In this document: positions 19,312-28,203 of the stretch, piece by piece
Layout: each line of letters opens with the position of its first letter
Position numbering within the stretch: position 1 is the first letter of the stretch
Source: Silanimonas sp.
GTDB taxonomy: Bacteria > Pseudomonadota > Gammaproteobacteria > Xanthomonadales > Xanthomonadaceae
NCBI GenBank assembly: GCA_018334015.1
Contig: JAGXTI010000038.1
Span: forward strand, 1 to 64,000
Reading direction: 5' to 3'
Length of the DNA stretch: 64,000 bases
Program-made: the position numbers and the translations under genes
The notes under the pieces: generated by a model
Database searches by the model: none
Told to the model about the DNA's origin: nothing
Seen by the model: the letters and a program-made list of their open reading frames with translations, nothing else

Positions 19312-20328
19312 TCAATCCGGCGGCAGGTCGATTTCGATGCGGTTACGACCGCCTTCCTTGGCCCGGTAGAGGGCGTCGTCGGCTCGGCCCAGCCAGCCGT
19401 CGCGGTTCTCGCCGGCTTGCAGGATCGCCCCGCCGACCGAGGCCGTCACCGGTTCACCACAGGCCTTCAGTTCGAGCAGCGCCTTGCGCAGCTTGACCAT
19501 GGCGAATTCGAAGCCGATCTCGTCGGTGGCCGGCATCAGCAGCACGAACTCCTCGCCCCCGAAGCGGAACAGGCGATCGGTACGGCGCACCGAGGCCTGC
19601 ACGATGCGGACGAAATCCTGCAGCACGCGATCGCCGACACCGTGGCCATGGCGGTCGTTGACCCGTTTGAAATGGTCGAGGTCGATCAGGGCCAAGGCCA
19701 CCGGCCGGCCGTCACGGCGGGCGCCGGCGATGGCGATCTCCAGTTCGATCTCGAGCGCGCGGCGGTTTTCTGCACCGGTCAGGGCATCCAGCGTGGCCAT
19801 CTGCTCCAGTTGGGCGCGGCGGGCGCCGGCATGGCGGGCGAACACCGAGGCGAACACGCCATTGACGAACAGCGCCCCCAGCATCGCCAGCGGTTGGCCG
19901 CCTTCCAGCAGAGCATTGCCTTCCCAGAGCAGGAAGCCGATCAGGGCAAAACAGGCCGGCAGGGTCAGCCAGGTCGGGGCGAGGAAGCCGCTGGCGGTGA
20001 CGATCGGGAACAGCCAGAACAGGCCGACCGGCGAGACGGCGGTGATCAACGCGCCACCGCTGGTCATCAGCAGGGTGACGAGGATGCCGAGGCGGTCGAG
20101 GTTGCCGCCGCGCCAGGCGTGCCGGACCATCAGCAGGATGGTGGCGATGATGACCAGCTCGATCACCGCGAGCAGGGTGTGGCCCTGGGCGAAGCGCAGC
20201 GCCGTGATCGGCAGCAGCACGGCCACGGTCAGGCCGCCGAAAACGAAGTAGACTCCGAGTCGGAAGTCGGCGCGCACGCGCTGGCGCAGCGTGTCGAGCA
20301 GTCTGGCGGACGGGGCGGGCAGGGCCAT
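19312..20328 (-). CDS. Membrane-bound diguanylate cyclase (GGDEF)
   Basis: A 338-residue protein with about five or six N-terminal membrane helices (residues 25-165), a short linker, and a C-terminal GGDEF domain. The active-site signature is GGEEF (residues 257-261), a functional variant. The magnesium-binding block ALIDLDHFKRVNDRHGHGVG is intact. The inhibitory I-site RxxD is present as RRTD (248-251), five residues before GGEEF, so product inhibition by cyclic di-GMP is expected. The membrane part looks like an MASE-type sensor but I cannot name its signal. The gene is divergent from uvrD and immediately upstream of the dehydratase. Confidence 0.92.
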   Translation of the reverse strand: MALPAPSARLLDTLRQRVRADFRLGVYFVFGGLTVAVLLPITALRFAQGHTLLAVIELVIIATILLMVRHAWRGGNLDRLGILVTLLMTSGGALITAVSPVGLFWLFPIVTASGFLAPTWLTLPACFALIGFLLWEGNALLEGGQPLAMLGALFVNGVFASVFARHAGARRAQLEQMATLDALTGAENRRALEIELEIAIAGARRDGRPVALALIDLDHFKRVNDRHGHGVGDRVLQDFVRIVQASVRRTDRLFRFGGEEFVLLMPATDEIGFEFAMVKLRKALLELKACGEPVTASVGGAILQAGENRDGWLGRADDALYRAKEGGRNRIEIDLPPD

Positions 20329-20383
20329 CGCCGCGACGATACCCCAGTCGGACCGGCGCGGACAGGTGGCCGGGCTGGGCCAT

Positions 20384-20389
20384 TACAAT
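20384..20389 (+). promoter_or_regulatory. Probable -10 element for uvrD
   Basis: TACAAT in the context CATTACAATCGCGAC ends 6 bases before the uvrD ATG at 20396. If it is the -10, transcription starts at or within a base of the A of ATG and the mRNA is leaderless. A weak GACAGG sits 17 bases upstream. No ribosome-binding site is visible before this ATG, which agrees with a leaderless start. Confidence 0.45.
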
Positions 20390-20395
20390 CGCGAC

Positions 20396-22576
20396 ATGGA
20401 CGTCTCCTTCCTCCTCGACGGGCTCAACGAAGCCCAGCGCGAGGCCGTTTCCGCACCGCCCGGCCACTGCCTCGTGCTGGCCGGTGCCGGCTCCGGCAAG
20501 ACCCGCGTGCTCACCCACCGGATCGGCTGGCTGCATGCGGTCGAGGGCGTGCCGCTGCACGGCGTGCTGGCGGTCACTTTCACCAACAAAGCCGCGGCCG
20601 AGATGCGCCAGCGCATCGCCGCCGCCCTGCAGGTCGAAACGCGTGGGCTGTGGGTCGGCACCTTCCACGGCCTGGCCCACCGTCTGCTGCGCCTGCACAC
20701 GCAGGAGGCCGGCCTGCCCGAGAGCTTCCAGATCCTCGATGCCGACGACCAGCTGCGTCTGGTCAAGCGCGTCAGCGCCGATCTCGAGCTCGACGAGTCG
20801 CGCTTTCCGCCGCGGCAGCTGGTCTGGTGGATCAATGCCCGCAAGGACGAGGGCCAACGCCCCGGAAGCATCCAGGTGGCCGGTGGCGACCTCATGGGTC
20901 GCGAGATGCTGCGTGCCTATGTCGAGTATGAGCAGCGCTGCCGTCGAGCCGGTCTCGTCGATTTCGCCGAGATCCTGCTGCGCGCCCACGAGACGCTTCG
21001 CGACCACGCCGCCCTGCTGGCGCATTACCAGCGCCGCTTCCGGCACCTGCTGATCGACGAGTTCCAGGACACCAACACCATCCAGTACGCCTTCGTCCGC
21101 CTGCTGGCCGGCGAGACCGGGCAGGTGTTCATCGTCGGCGACGATGATCAGGCCATTTACGGCTGGCGCGGTGCTCGCGTCGAGAACGTGCAACGGGTGC
21201 TCACCGATTACCCCGGCACGCGCACGCTCAAGCTCGAGCAGAACTACCGCAGCACCGGCACCATCCTTGCCGCCGCCAACGCGGTGATCGGCCACAACAC
21301 CGACCGTCTCGGCAAGCGGCTGTGGACGGAAGCCGGCGATGGTCATGCCATCGAGGTCTATGCCGCCTACAACGAGATCGACGAAGCCCGCTACATCGTC
21401 GAGCGCATCCGCCAGCACGCGGCGGCCGGTGGCCGGCTTGCCGACTGCGCCGTGCTCTACCGCAGCAATGCACAGTCGCGGGCCATCGAAGAAGAACTGC
21501 TGAAATCGCGAATGCCCTACCGGGTCTATGGTGGCCAGCGTTTCTTCGAACGGATGGAGGTGAAGGACGCGCTGGCCTACCTGCGCCTGTTCGCCTCGCG
21601 CAGCGACGACGCCGCCTTCGAGCGCGCGGTCAACACGCCGACCCGCGGCATCGGCGAGAAGACGCTCGACGAAGTCCGCCGTGCCGCCCGTGCGGCCGGT
21701 GAGCCGCTCTGGACCGCCGCACAGCGGCTCGCACAGAGCAGCAGCCTGGCCGGCCGCGCCCGCAACGCGCTGCAGGGCTTCCTCGACCTCGTCGAACGGC
21801 TGGCCGCCGAAGCCCGCGACCTCGATCTGCCGGCCCAGACCGAGAAAGCGATCACCGACACCGGCCTGCGCGAGCACTACGCCAAGGAAGGCAAGCACCC
21901 GCTCGAATCACGCATCGACAACCTCGATGAGTTGGTCTCGGTGGCCAGCCGCTTCGCGCGCAGCGAGGACATCGATACCGAGTTGCCCGAGCTGATCGCC
22001 TTCCTCGGCTACGCGGCACTGGAGGCCGGCGAGTCGCAGGCCGAGGTCGGCAGCGATGCCGTGCAGTTGATGACCCTGCATTCCGCCAAGGGCCTGGAGT
22101 TCGTCTTCGTCGCCCTGGCCGGGGTCGAGGAGGGCCTGTTCCCCTCGCAGCGCTCGACCGAGGGTGATCGACTTGCCGAAGAGCGGCGGCTGGCTTATGT
22201 CGGCATCACCCGCGCCCGCGAGCGGCTGCTCATCACTTGGGCCGAGACGCGCCGCCTGCACGGGCAGGAGCATCTGGGCGCGCCTTCGCGTTTCCTGCGC
22301 GAGATTCCCGCCCCCTTGCTGCGCGAACTGCGGCCGCGGGTGGCGGTGTCACGCCCGTCCTCGGCCGGATGGCAGGCCGAGGCGGTGGTGCAGTACGCCG
22401 ACAGCACGCCGCTCAAGGGGTTCAAGCTGGGGCAGCGGGTCAAGCACCCCAATTTCGGCGTCGGAATATTGAAGAATGCCGAGGGCAGCGGCAGCCATGT
22501 GCGGGTGCAGGTCGATTTCGAAAGCGGCGGCGCCAAATGGCTGGTGCTGGCCTACGCCCCGCTCAGCGCGGCTTGA
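20396..22576 (+). CDS. uvrD: DNA helicase II UvrD
   Basis: A 726-residue superfamily 1A 3'-5' helicase used in nucleotide excision and mismatch repair. Motifs in order are: Q-motif LNEAQREAV; Walker A LAGAGSGKTR (Lys35); Ia AVTFTNKAAAEM; DEFQDTN (II); GDDDQAIYGWRGA (III); QNYRST (IV); MTLHSAKGLEF (V); and AYVGITRARERL (VI). The C-terminus has the Tudor-like GFKLGQRVKHPNFGVG segment typical of UvrD/PcrA. Length matches E. coli UvrD (720). The frame is open 35 codons upstream, but those codons are antisense to the cyclase gene and the -10 element lies inside them, so ATG 20396 is chosen. Confidence 0.95.
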   Translation: MDVSFLLDGLNEAQREAVSAPPGHCLVLAGAGSGKTRVLTHRIGWLHAVEGVPLHGVLAVTFTNKAAAEMRQRIAAALQVETRGLWVGTFHGLAHRLLRLHTQEAGLPESFQILDADDQLRLVKRVSADLELDESRFPPRQLVWWINARKDEGQRPGSIQVAGGDLMGREMLRAYVEYEQRCRRAGLVDFAEILLRAHETLRDHAALLAHYQRRFRHLLIDEFQDTNTIQYAFVRLLAGETGQVFIVGDDDQAIYGWRGARVENVQRVLTDYPGTRTLKLEQNYRSTGTILAAANAVIGHNTDRLGKRLWTEAGDGHAIEVYAAYNEIDEARYIVERIRQHAAAGGRLADCAVLYRSNAQSRAIEEELLKSRMPYRVYGGQRFFERMEVKDALAYLRLFASRSDDAAFERAVNTPTRGIGEKTLDEVRRAARAAGEPLWTAAQRLAQSSSLAGRARNALQGFLDLVERLAAEARDLDLPAQTEKAITDTGLREHYAKEGKHPLESRIDNLDELVSVASRFARSEDIDTELPELIAFLGYAALEAGESQAEVGSDAVQLMTLHSAKGLEFVFVALAGVEEGLFPSQRSTEGDRLAEERRLAYVGITRARERLLITWAETRRLHGQEHLGAPSRFLREIPAPLLRELRPRVAVSRPSSAGWQAEAVVQYADSTPLKGFKLGQRVKHPNFGVGILKNAEGSGSHVRVQVDFESGGAKWLVLAYAPLSAA

Positions 22577-22936
22577 GCCGGCCCACGAGGGCATTGTTGA
22601 CATCAAAGCCGAATCAGGACCAGGCCCCCGCGCCTGCCGACGCACGACCTGCGGACGCGACGGCTCAGGCTCCGCGTCCCGCTCCGCATTCGCCGCCGCT
22701 CGCCCTCCATGGCTCGCTTCGCTGTCCACGAGGCCGCGCTGGCACGGCGCTCGATGACGGGCATCGGCCGGATGCGAAGCGAAAATGGCTTCGGAAGACG
22801 AACTTCGTGCCGCTCACTTCATCACCGCCGCAGCCGCGAAGCACCCCGCCAGGCAGGCTGGGGGCCGGCGGCGGATTTCGAGGGCCAGCTAAGCGATCAG
22901 ACGCGAGGCCCGCAGGGTGCGCCCCGGACGGGCGCA

Positions 22937-22972
22937 CCGACCGAGGGCGCCAAGGATGCGCCCTTCGGTCGG
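22937..22972. repeat. Hairpin in repeat unit 1a
   Basis: CCGACCGAGGGCGC pairs with GCGCCCTTCGGTCGG across the loop CAAGGAT, with one bulged base. A second short palindrome, GCGCCC-CGGAC-GGGCGC, precedes it at 22919-22935. The same pair of hairpins occurs in the other complete units. Confidence 0.7.
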
Positions 22973-23442
22973 CCCGTCGGGTTGCTTGCCACACCGCTAC
23001 CGGCCCGAGTCCGCCGCAGGCCCCCGGCCTGTCGTGGCGGGGGTACTGCTCCCGGCTCACGGCCTGCTGCGGTGTGGGTGCAGCTCCGGGCACGTCCCGG
23101 CCTGCCGGATCGCAACGACCCAGCACGCTTCGCGCCTGCCGACGCGCGACCTGCGGACGCGACGGCTCAGGCTCCGCATCCCGCTCCGCATTCGCCGACG
23201 CTCGCCCTCCTTGGCTCGCTTCGCTGTCCCTCAGGCCGCGCTGGCGCGGCGCTCGATGACGGTATCGGCCGAAGGATGGGAACCAACGAAGGATGCGAAG
23301 CGAAGCCAAGATCGTGCTACTCACTTCATGGCCGCCTCAACCGCGAAGCACCCCGCATGGCAGGCTGGGGCCTGCGGCGGAATTCGAGGGCCGGCCCGGT
23401 GATGAGACGCGAGGCCCGCAGGGTGCGCCCCGGATGGGCGCA

Positions 23443-23478
23443 CCGACCGAGGGCGCCAAGGATGCGCCCTTCGGTCGG
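23443..23478. repeat. Hairpin in repeat unit 1b
   Basis: This is the equivalent of the hairpin at 22937-22972, with the same stem sequences and loop CAAGGAT. The preceding small palindrome has a C-to-T change in its loop (CGGAT), leaving the stem intact. Confidence 0.7.
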
Positions 23479-23722
23479 CCCGTCGGGTTTCTTGCCGCAC
23501 AGCAGCCGGCCCGAGTCCGCCGCGGGCCCCGGCCTGTTGCGGCGGGGTGCTGCTCCGTGTGCGTCCCGGCCTGCTGGAGCACGGCAGTTAGGCCACGCCC
23601 TCGCGCGAGCTGCGGGCGCGACGGCTCAGGCTCCGCGTCCCGCGGCGCTCGCTGATGGCCTTACCTGAGGTGTCGGCTCCGAAATGACCGTTAAACTCGA
23701 AGCCCTCTCGACGGGAACACCG

Positions 23723-24817
23723 ATGAAGCGCCGCCATCTCCTCAAGGGTGTGGGGGTGGCCGCCGCCGCCGCCGGCCTCGCTGCCTGCCAACCCCGGACC
23801 ACCGCCGGCACCGCCACCGGCGACGAGGCCCCGCGAGCATGGACGATGGTGACCAGTTGGCCGACCCACTTCCCCGGGCTCGGCACCAGTGCGGCGCGGC
23901 TGGCCGAGCGCATCACGCGTGCCAGCGCGGGCCGCATCACGGTACGGGTGTTCGGTTCCGGCGAGCTGGTGCCGCCCTTCGAGGTGTTCGACGCGGTCAG
24001 CCGCGGTACCGCCCAGATCGGCCACAGCGCTGCCTACTTCTGGCGCGACAAGGCTGCGGCGGCGCCATTCTTCTGCAGCGTGCCGTTCGGCCTCAATGCA
24101 CAGGAGATGGCCGGCTGGCTGCGCTTCGGCGGCGGCCTCGAACTCTGGCGTGAGCTGTACGCGCCCTTCAATCTCGTGCCGTTCGCCGCCGGCAACACCG
24201 GCGTGCAACTGGCCGGCTGGTTTCGCCGGCCACTCACCGGCACCGCCGACCTCCAGGGCCTGCGCATGCGGATCCCGGGCCTCGGCGGCGAGGTCCTCAC
24301 CCGACTCGGTGCGGTGCCGGTCAACCTGCCCGGCGCCGAGATCGCCAGCCGCCTCGCCAGCGGCGCCATCGACGCCGCCGAATGGCTGGGGCCCTACAAC
24401 GACCTCGCTTTCGGCCTGCACCGTGCGGCCCGCTTCGCCCACTACCCCGGCTGGCAGGAACCCGGTACCACGATCGAGGCGATGTTCCACAAACCAGCGT
24501 TCGATGCCCTGCCGGACGATCTGAAAGCCCTCCTCGAAGCCTGTTGCGCGGCGGAGAACGACGCGATGCTGGCCGAATACACCGCCCGCAACCAGCAGGC
24601 CCTCGATGTGCTGATGCGCGAGCACAGCGTGCAGTTGCGACGCCTGCCCGACGATGTGCTGGCGGCCCTGCGCCGTGCCGCCGACACCGTGCTGGAGGAT
24701 CTGGCCGCCAGCGATCCGTTCGCACGCCGCGCCCACGACTCGATGCGTGCGTTCCGGGCGCAGGCGCAGGCCTGGCATTCGATTTCGGAAGAGGCCTTCC
24801 TCCAAGCGCGACGCTGA
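23723..24817 (+). CDS. TRAP-type substrate-binding lipoprotein (DctP family)
   Basis: A 364-residue periplasmic solute-binding protein. The N-terminus MKRRHLLKGVGVAAAAAGLAAC has a twin-arginine-type motif (RRHLLK) and a lipobox LAAC with Cys22, so Tat export and lipid anchoring are predicted. WTMVTSWPTHFPG, GSGELVPPFEVFDAVSRG and AEWLGPYNDLAFG are typical of the DctP/TAXI-like family that binds carboxylates or oxo acids. Start 23723 is preferred because the 13 upstream codons would bury the signal peptide. No DctQ or DctM membrane subunits are encoded in the window, so the partner transporter is elsewhere or absent. It follows repeat block 1 by 58 bases. Confidence 0.88.
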   Translation: MKRRHLLKGVGVAAAAAGLAACQPRTTAGTATGDEAPRAWTMVTSWPTHFPGLGTSAARLAERITRASAGRITVRVFGSGELVPPFEVFDAVSRGTAQIGHSAAYFWRDKAAAAPFFCSVPFGLNAQEMAGWLRFGGGLELWRELYAPFNLVPFAAGNTGVQLAGWFRRPLTGTADLQGLRMRIPGLGGEVLTRLGAVPVNLPGAEIASRLASGAIDAAEWLGPYNDLAFGLHRAARFAHYPGWQEPGTTIEAMFHKPAFDALPDDLKALLEACCAAENDAMLAEYTARNQQALDVLMREHSVQLRRLPDDVLAALRRAADTVLEDLAASDPFARRAHDSMRAFRAQAQAWHSISEEAFLQARR

Positions 24818-24830
24818 GCCGCCGCTTCGC

Positions 24831-25607
24831 TCAGTCGAGTTCGACCAGCACAGGCGCGTGGTCGCTGGGGCGCTCCCAGCTTCGCGGTTCAAGGTCGATC
24901 GAGGCTGCACGGCAACGCGGCAAAAGCGCCGTAGCAAGCAGCACAAGATCGATGCGCAGACCAAGGTTGCGGCGGAAGCCGGCGGCGCGGTAGTCCCACC
25001 AGCTGAAGGCCCCGCCGGCCTCGTGCTTCAGCCGGTAACTGTCGTGCAGGCCGAGCGCCCGCAGGCGCTCGAAGGCATGGCGCTCGGCGGCCGAGCACAG
25101 TACCTGGCCTTCCCAGGCCTTGGGGTCGTGCACATCGCGGTCGTCCGGCGCGATGTTGAAATCACCCAGCACCACGAGCTGCGGATGCCGACGGATCTCC
25201 TCGGCCAGCCAGTCGTGCAGCGCGTCGAGGAAACGCAGTTTGTAGTCGTATTTCTCGCTGCCCACCGCCTGGCCGTTGACCACGTAGAGGTTGACGATAC
25301 GCAGATCGCCCACGGTGGCGGCGATGGCGCGTTTTTGCGGGTCCTCGAAACCCGGGATGCCGATCTGCAGCTCGCTGAAAGCGGGGACGGCGTCGGCGCG
25401 AGCGAGCAGGGCGACGCCGTTGTAGGTCTTCTGGCCGGCGAACACCGAGCGGTAGCCGGCGGCGGCCAGCTCGGCATCGGGGAAACGGTGGTCCTCCAGC
25501 TTGGTTTCCTGCAGGGCCACCAGATCGGGCCGGCGCGAGCCGAGCCAGGCCAGCAGATGCGCTTGCCGGGCATGCAGTGAATTGAGGTTCCAACTGGCGA
25601 TCTTCAT
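24831..25607 (-). CDS. xth: Exodeoxyribonuclease III
   Basis: A 258-residue endonuclease/exonuclease/phosphatase-fold enzyme for abasic-site repair. Blocks in order are MKIASWNLNSLHAR, LALQETKLED, GYRSVFAGQKTYNGVALLAR, the metal-site VVLGDFNIAPDDRDVHD, and the C-terminal catalytic PSDHAPVLVELD. Together with Trp- and Tyr-containing FSWWDYR this is diagnostic of XthA/ExoIII. The product is cytoplasmic. The gene converges on the TRAP protein gene with 13 bases between stops, where CTGAGC and GCTCAG form a short inverted repeat over both stop codons. Confidence 0.95.
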   Translation of the reverse strand: MKIASWNLNSLHARQAHLLAWLGSRRPDLVALQETKLEDHRFPDAELAAAGYRSVFAGQKTYNGVALLARADAVPAFSELQIGIPGFEDPQKRAIAATVGDLRIVNLYVVNGQAVGSEKYDYKLRFLDALHDWLAEEIRRHPQLVVLGDFNIAPDDRDVHDPKAWEGQVLCSAAERHAFERLRALGLHDSYRLKHEAGGAFSWWDYRAAGFRRNLGLRIDLVLLATALLPRCRAASIDLEPRSWERPSDHAPVLVELD

Positions 25608-25735
25608 GGCCCGGCCTTTGCTCTGGCGGGTTCACCCGCCGCAGGAATCGAGCGGCAGAGTAGAGCAGCAAAGCGGCGCGCACCGGAACCCGCCCGCGAC
25701 CGTGCCTGCATCACCCGCCTTGATCGGTCAGGCGC

Positions 25736-25741
25736 TACAGT
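25736..25741 (+). promoter_or_regulatory. Possible -10 element for ggt
   Basis: TACAGT in the context GGCGCTACAGTCGG lies 29 bases before the ggt ATG. No good -35 is seen at the right distance. The identical GCTACAGTCG string precedes the parA-like gene, which supports a promoter role for both. Confidence 0.35.
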
Positions 25742-25769
25742 CGGCCACCCGCCCTGCTGGAGCGCTCCG

Positions 25770-27494
25770 ATGCCTGCTCGCCACCGCCGCCACGCCCCGC
25801 TGGCCGCCCCACTGTTCGCCCTGACCCTCGCCGCGCCGCTAGCTCTCGCCGCCGACCGCCTGACCGGCCGCGAGTTCGCCACCCGCTCCGAGGTCTACGC
25901 CCCGCAGGCGATGGCCGCCACCTCGCACCCGCTGGCGACCCAGATCGCCCTCGAGGTGATGCGGCGCGGCGGCAGTGCGGTCGATGCGGCGATCGCCGCG
26001 AACGCAGCCCTCGGCCTGATGGAGCCCACCGGCGGCGGCATCGGTGGCGATCTCTTCGCCCTGGTCTGGGACCCGGCCAGCGGCCGCCTGCACGGTTACA
26101 ACGGCTCGGGCCGCTCGCCGATGGGGCTCAGTCGGGCCTGGTTCGATGCCCAGGGCATCACCAGCATCCCGGCCTTCGGCCCCTTGCCGGTGACGGTGCC
26201 CGGCGCCGTGGACGGCTGGTTCGCCCTGCACGAGCGCTTCGGTCGGCTGCCGATGGCCGCCCTGCTGCAGCCCAGCATCGACTACGCCCGCCGCGGCCAC
26301 CCGGTGCCCGAGACCATCGCCTGGCACTGGGAGCGCAACATCACCCGCTTCCGCGAGTTCCCCGGTTTTCTCGAGCAGTTCAGCATCGATGGCCGTGCCC
26401 CGCGCCGGGGCGAGTTCTGGCGCAACGAGAACCTGGCCCGCACCTACGAGCGGATCGCCGCCGAGGGCCGCGCCGGCTTCTACGAGGGTGAGATCCCACG
26501 CATCGTCGAGGCCCACATGAAAGCCCAAGGCGGCTTCCTCACCGCCGCCGACTTCGCCGCCCACCGCGGCGAATGGGTCGAGCCGATCAGCATCGATTAC
26601 CGCGGCGTGCAGGTCTGGCAGTTGCCGCCCAACGGCCAGGGCCTTGCCACCCTGCAGATGCTCGAGGTGCTGGAAGGCTTCACTTTCGCCGCCGACGAGT
26701 TCGGCAGCGCCCGTCACCTGCACCTGCTCACCGAGGCCAAGAAGCTGGCTTTCGCCGACCGTGCACGGTTCTACGCCGACCCGGCCTTCCATCCGGCGCC
26801 GGTGGCGGAACTGATCAGCGAGGCTTACGCCGATCGCCAGCGCCAGCGCATCGACCCGAACCGCGCACAGGCGGTGGTGGCGCCCGGCTTGCCGGCCGCG
26901 CTCGATCGCGGCGATACCGTCTACCTGACCACCGCCGACGCGAACGGCATGATGGTCTCGCTGATCCAGAGCAACTACCGCGGCATGGGCAGCGGCATGG
27001 TGCCGCCGGGGCTCGGTTTCATGCTGCAGAACCGTGGCGAGCAGTTCGCCTTGCAACCCGGCCACCCCAACGAGTACGCCCCTGGCAAGCGGCCCTTCCA
27101 CACCATCATCCCCGGCTTCCTGAGCCGCGACGGCAAGCCCTGGGTGAGCTTCGGGGTGATGGGCGGAGCGATGCAGCCGCAGGGTCAGGTGCAGATCGTC
27201 ATGAATCTTGTCGATTTCGGGATGAACCTGCAGGAGGCCGGCGACGCGCCGCGCCTGCACCACGAGGGCTCCGAGGAGCCGGTGGCCGACGTGGCGCCGA
27301 TGCGGGACGGCGGGGTCATCCAGCTGGAGAGCGGCTTTCCGCAGGAAACCATTCGCGCCCTGCTGCGCAAGGGCCACCGCGTCGAGTTCGCCGACGGCCG
27401 CTTCGGCGGCTACCAGGCCATCATGAGGAACCCCCACGGCGGCTGGATCGGCGCCAGCGAGAGCCGCAAGGACGGGCAGGCGGCGGGCTACTGA
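25770..27494 (+). CDS. ggt: Gamma-glutamyltransferase (periplasmic)
   Basis: A 574-residue N-terminal nucleophile hydrolase precursor that cleaves gamma-glutamyl bonds of glutathione. A signal peptide (residues 1-28, ending LALA) directs export. Family blocks are [27 protein letters not shown] and the Gly-rich [12 protein letters not shown]. Autocleavage should occur before Thr383 in [10 protein letters not shown], giving large and small subunits. The small subunit contains [19 protein letters not shown] and [15 protein letters not shown]. This is the more divergent DTVYLTTAD type, lacking the TTHxS start of the E. coli small chain, so acylase-like specificity is possible. It is divergent from xth. 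Confidence 0.93.
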   Translation: MPARHRRHAPLAAPLFALTLAAPLALAADRLTGREFATRSEVYAPQAMAATSHPLATQIALEVMRRGGSAVDAAIAANAALGLMEPTGGGIGGDLFALVWDPASGRLHGYNGSGRSPMGLSRAWFDAQGITSIPAFGPLPVTVPGAVDGWFALHERFGRLPMAALLQPSIDYARRGHPVPETIAWHWERNITRFREFPGFLEQFSIDGRAPRRGEFWRNENLARTYERIAAEGRAGFYEGEIPRIVEAHMKAQGGFLTAADFAAHRGEWVEPISIDYRGVQVWQLPPNGQGLATLQMLEVLEGFTFAADEFGSARHLHLLTEAKKLAFADRARFYADPAFHPAPVAELISEAYADRQRQRIDPNRAQAVVAPGLPAALDRGDTVYLTTADANGMMVSLIQSNYRGMGSGMVPPGLGFMLQNRGEQFALQPGHPNEYAPGKRPFHTIIPGFLSRDGKPWVSFGVMGGAMQPQGQVQIVMNLVDFGMNLQEAGDAPRLHHEGSEEPVADVAPMRDGGVIQLESGFPQETIRALLRKGHRVEFADGRFGGYQAIMRNPHGGWIGASESRKDGQAAGY

Positions 27495-27527
27495 GCGCCG
27501 CGCCTGTCACGCCGCGACCGGGCTTGC

Positions 27528-27533
27528 TACAGT
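27528..27533 (+). promoter_or_regulatory. Possible -10 element for the parA-like gene
   Basis: TACAGT in GGCTTGCTACAGTCG lies 29 bases before the ATG at 27562. TGTCAC sits 17 bases upstream as a weak -35. The placement and sequence match the element before ggt. Confidence 0.35.
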
Positions 27534-27561
27534 CGTGGCCAGACCGGGGCGGAGGGCCTGC

Positions 27562-28194
27562 ATGCAGACGATCCTCGTGGCCAGTTCCAAGGGCGGTGCC
27601 GGCAAGACCACGCTGGCCACCCAGTTGGCCGGTCATTTCGCGGTGGCCGGCAAGGCCACGGTGCTGGTCGATGCCGATCCGCAGCGCAGTGCCACCCGCT
27701 GGTGCGAGCGCCGCGCCGACCTCGATGCTGCCGTGCTGCCGCTCGACGGCCACGCCCGCGCCTACCACCGGCAGCTTCCCGAGGGCGTCGGGCGGGTCAT
27801 CATCGATGCCCCGGCCGGCGCCATGGCCGATGATCTGGAGCCCTTCCTCGACGCCGCCGACGCGGTGCTGGTGCCGGTGCTGCCCTCCACCATCGACCTC
27901 GAGGCCACGGCGGGCTTCCTCAACGACCTGGGCCGGGTCGGCCGGGTGCGCAAGGGCAAGCTTCCGGTCGGCCTCGTGGCCAACCGGGTCAAGCCCTGGA
28001 CCGCGCTCGGCCAGCAGGCCCTGGAACAACTCCACAGCTGGCCCTACCCGCTGCTGACCACCCTGCGTGATTCGCAGGCCTACGTGCTGCTGGCGGCCTT
28101 GGGCCGTTGCGTCTTCGATTACCGCTCCGAGCAGATGCGCGGTCACCAGGAGGATTTCGCCCCCCTGCTGCGCTGGCTCAAGAAACACTCCTGA
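27562..28194 (+). CDS. ParA-family ATPase, orphan
   Basis: A 210-residue P-loop ATPase with the deviant Walker A KGGAGKTT (residues 10-17), the switch segment [14 protein letters not shown], and VIIDAPAG as Walker B region. This is the short, DNA-binding-domain-free ParA/MinD/ArsA type. There is no ParB-like gene next to it, so chromosome or plasmid partition is not indicated. Relatives position cell-surface machinery or other large cargoes. The downstream SixA-like gene starts 9 bases after its stop, so the two are probably cotranscribed. The partner is unknown. Confidence 0.85.
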   Translation: MQTILVASSKGGAGKTTLATQLAGHFAVAGKATVLVDADPQRSATRWCERRADLDAAVLPLDGHARAYHRQLPEGVGRVIIDAPAGAMADDLEPFLDAADAVLVPVLPSTIDLEATAGFLNDLGRVGRVRKGKLPVGLVANRVKPWTALGQQALEQLHSWPYPLLTTLRDSQAYVLLAALGRCVFDYRSEQMRGHQEDFAPLLRWLKKHS

Positions 28195-28203
28195 AGGATC
28201 CCC

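Larger units (their letters stand above)
22631..23665 (+). repeat. Non-coding repeat block 1: two 0.5-kb direct units plus a deleted third
   Basis: The 1.1-kb gap between uvrD and the TRAP protein gene holds no gene I can support. It carries direct repeats with a period near 502 bases (unit starts 22631 and 23133). Each unit begins CGCCTGCCGACGC and has three parts: a segment with CGGCTCAGGCTCCGCGTCCC; a segment with GCGAAGCACCCCGC and CGAGGGCC; and a segment with the hairpin described separately. A third copy (about 23598-23665) keeps the first segment but has lost its middle, jumping from CGTCCCGC to GGCGCTCGC. Several frames stay open by GC richness, but unit lengths are not multiples of three, so the repeats are treated as non-coding. 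The same family recurs inverted at 40.8-42.1 kb. Confidence 0.8.

Noticed and set aside
19307-19315. TTG start for the dehydratase at 19315
   Set aside because: It overlaps the upstream stop and adds only three residues; the ATG at 19306 is the more usual start, with no ribosome site favouring the TTG.
22709-23668. Open frame of 319 codons through repeat block 1
   Set aside because: The same peptide-like phrases recur in repeats, but unit lengths are not multiples of three, so phrases change frame between copies; there is no ribosome site or known domain.
24814-24834. Inverted repeat CTGAGC/GCTCAG over the convergent stops of the TRAP gene and xth
   Set aside because: A 6-base stem with a 9-base loop and no T-run is too weak to call a terminator.
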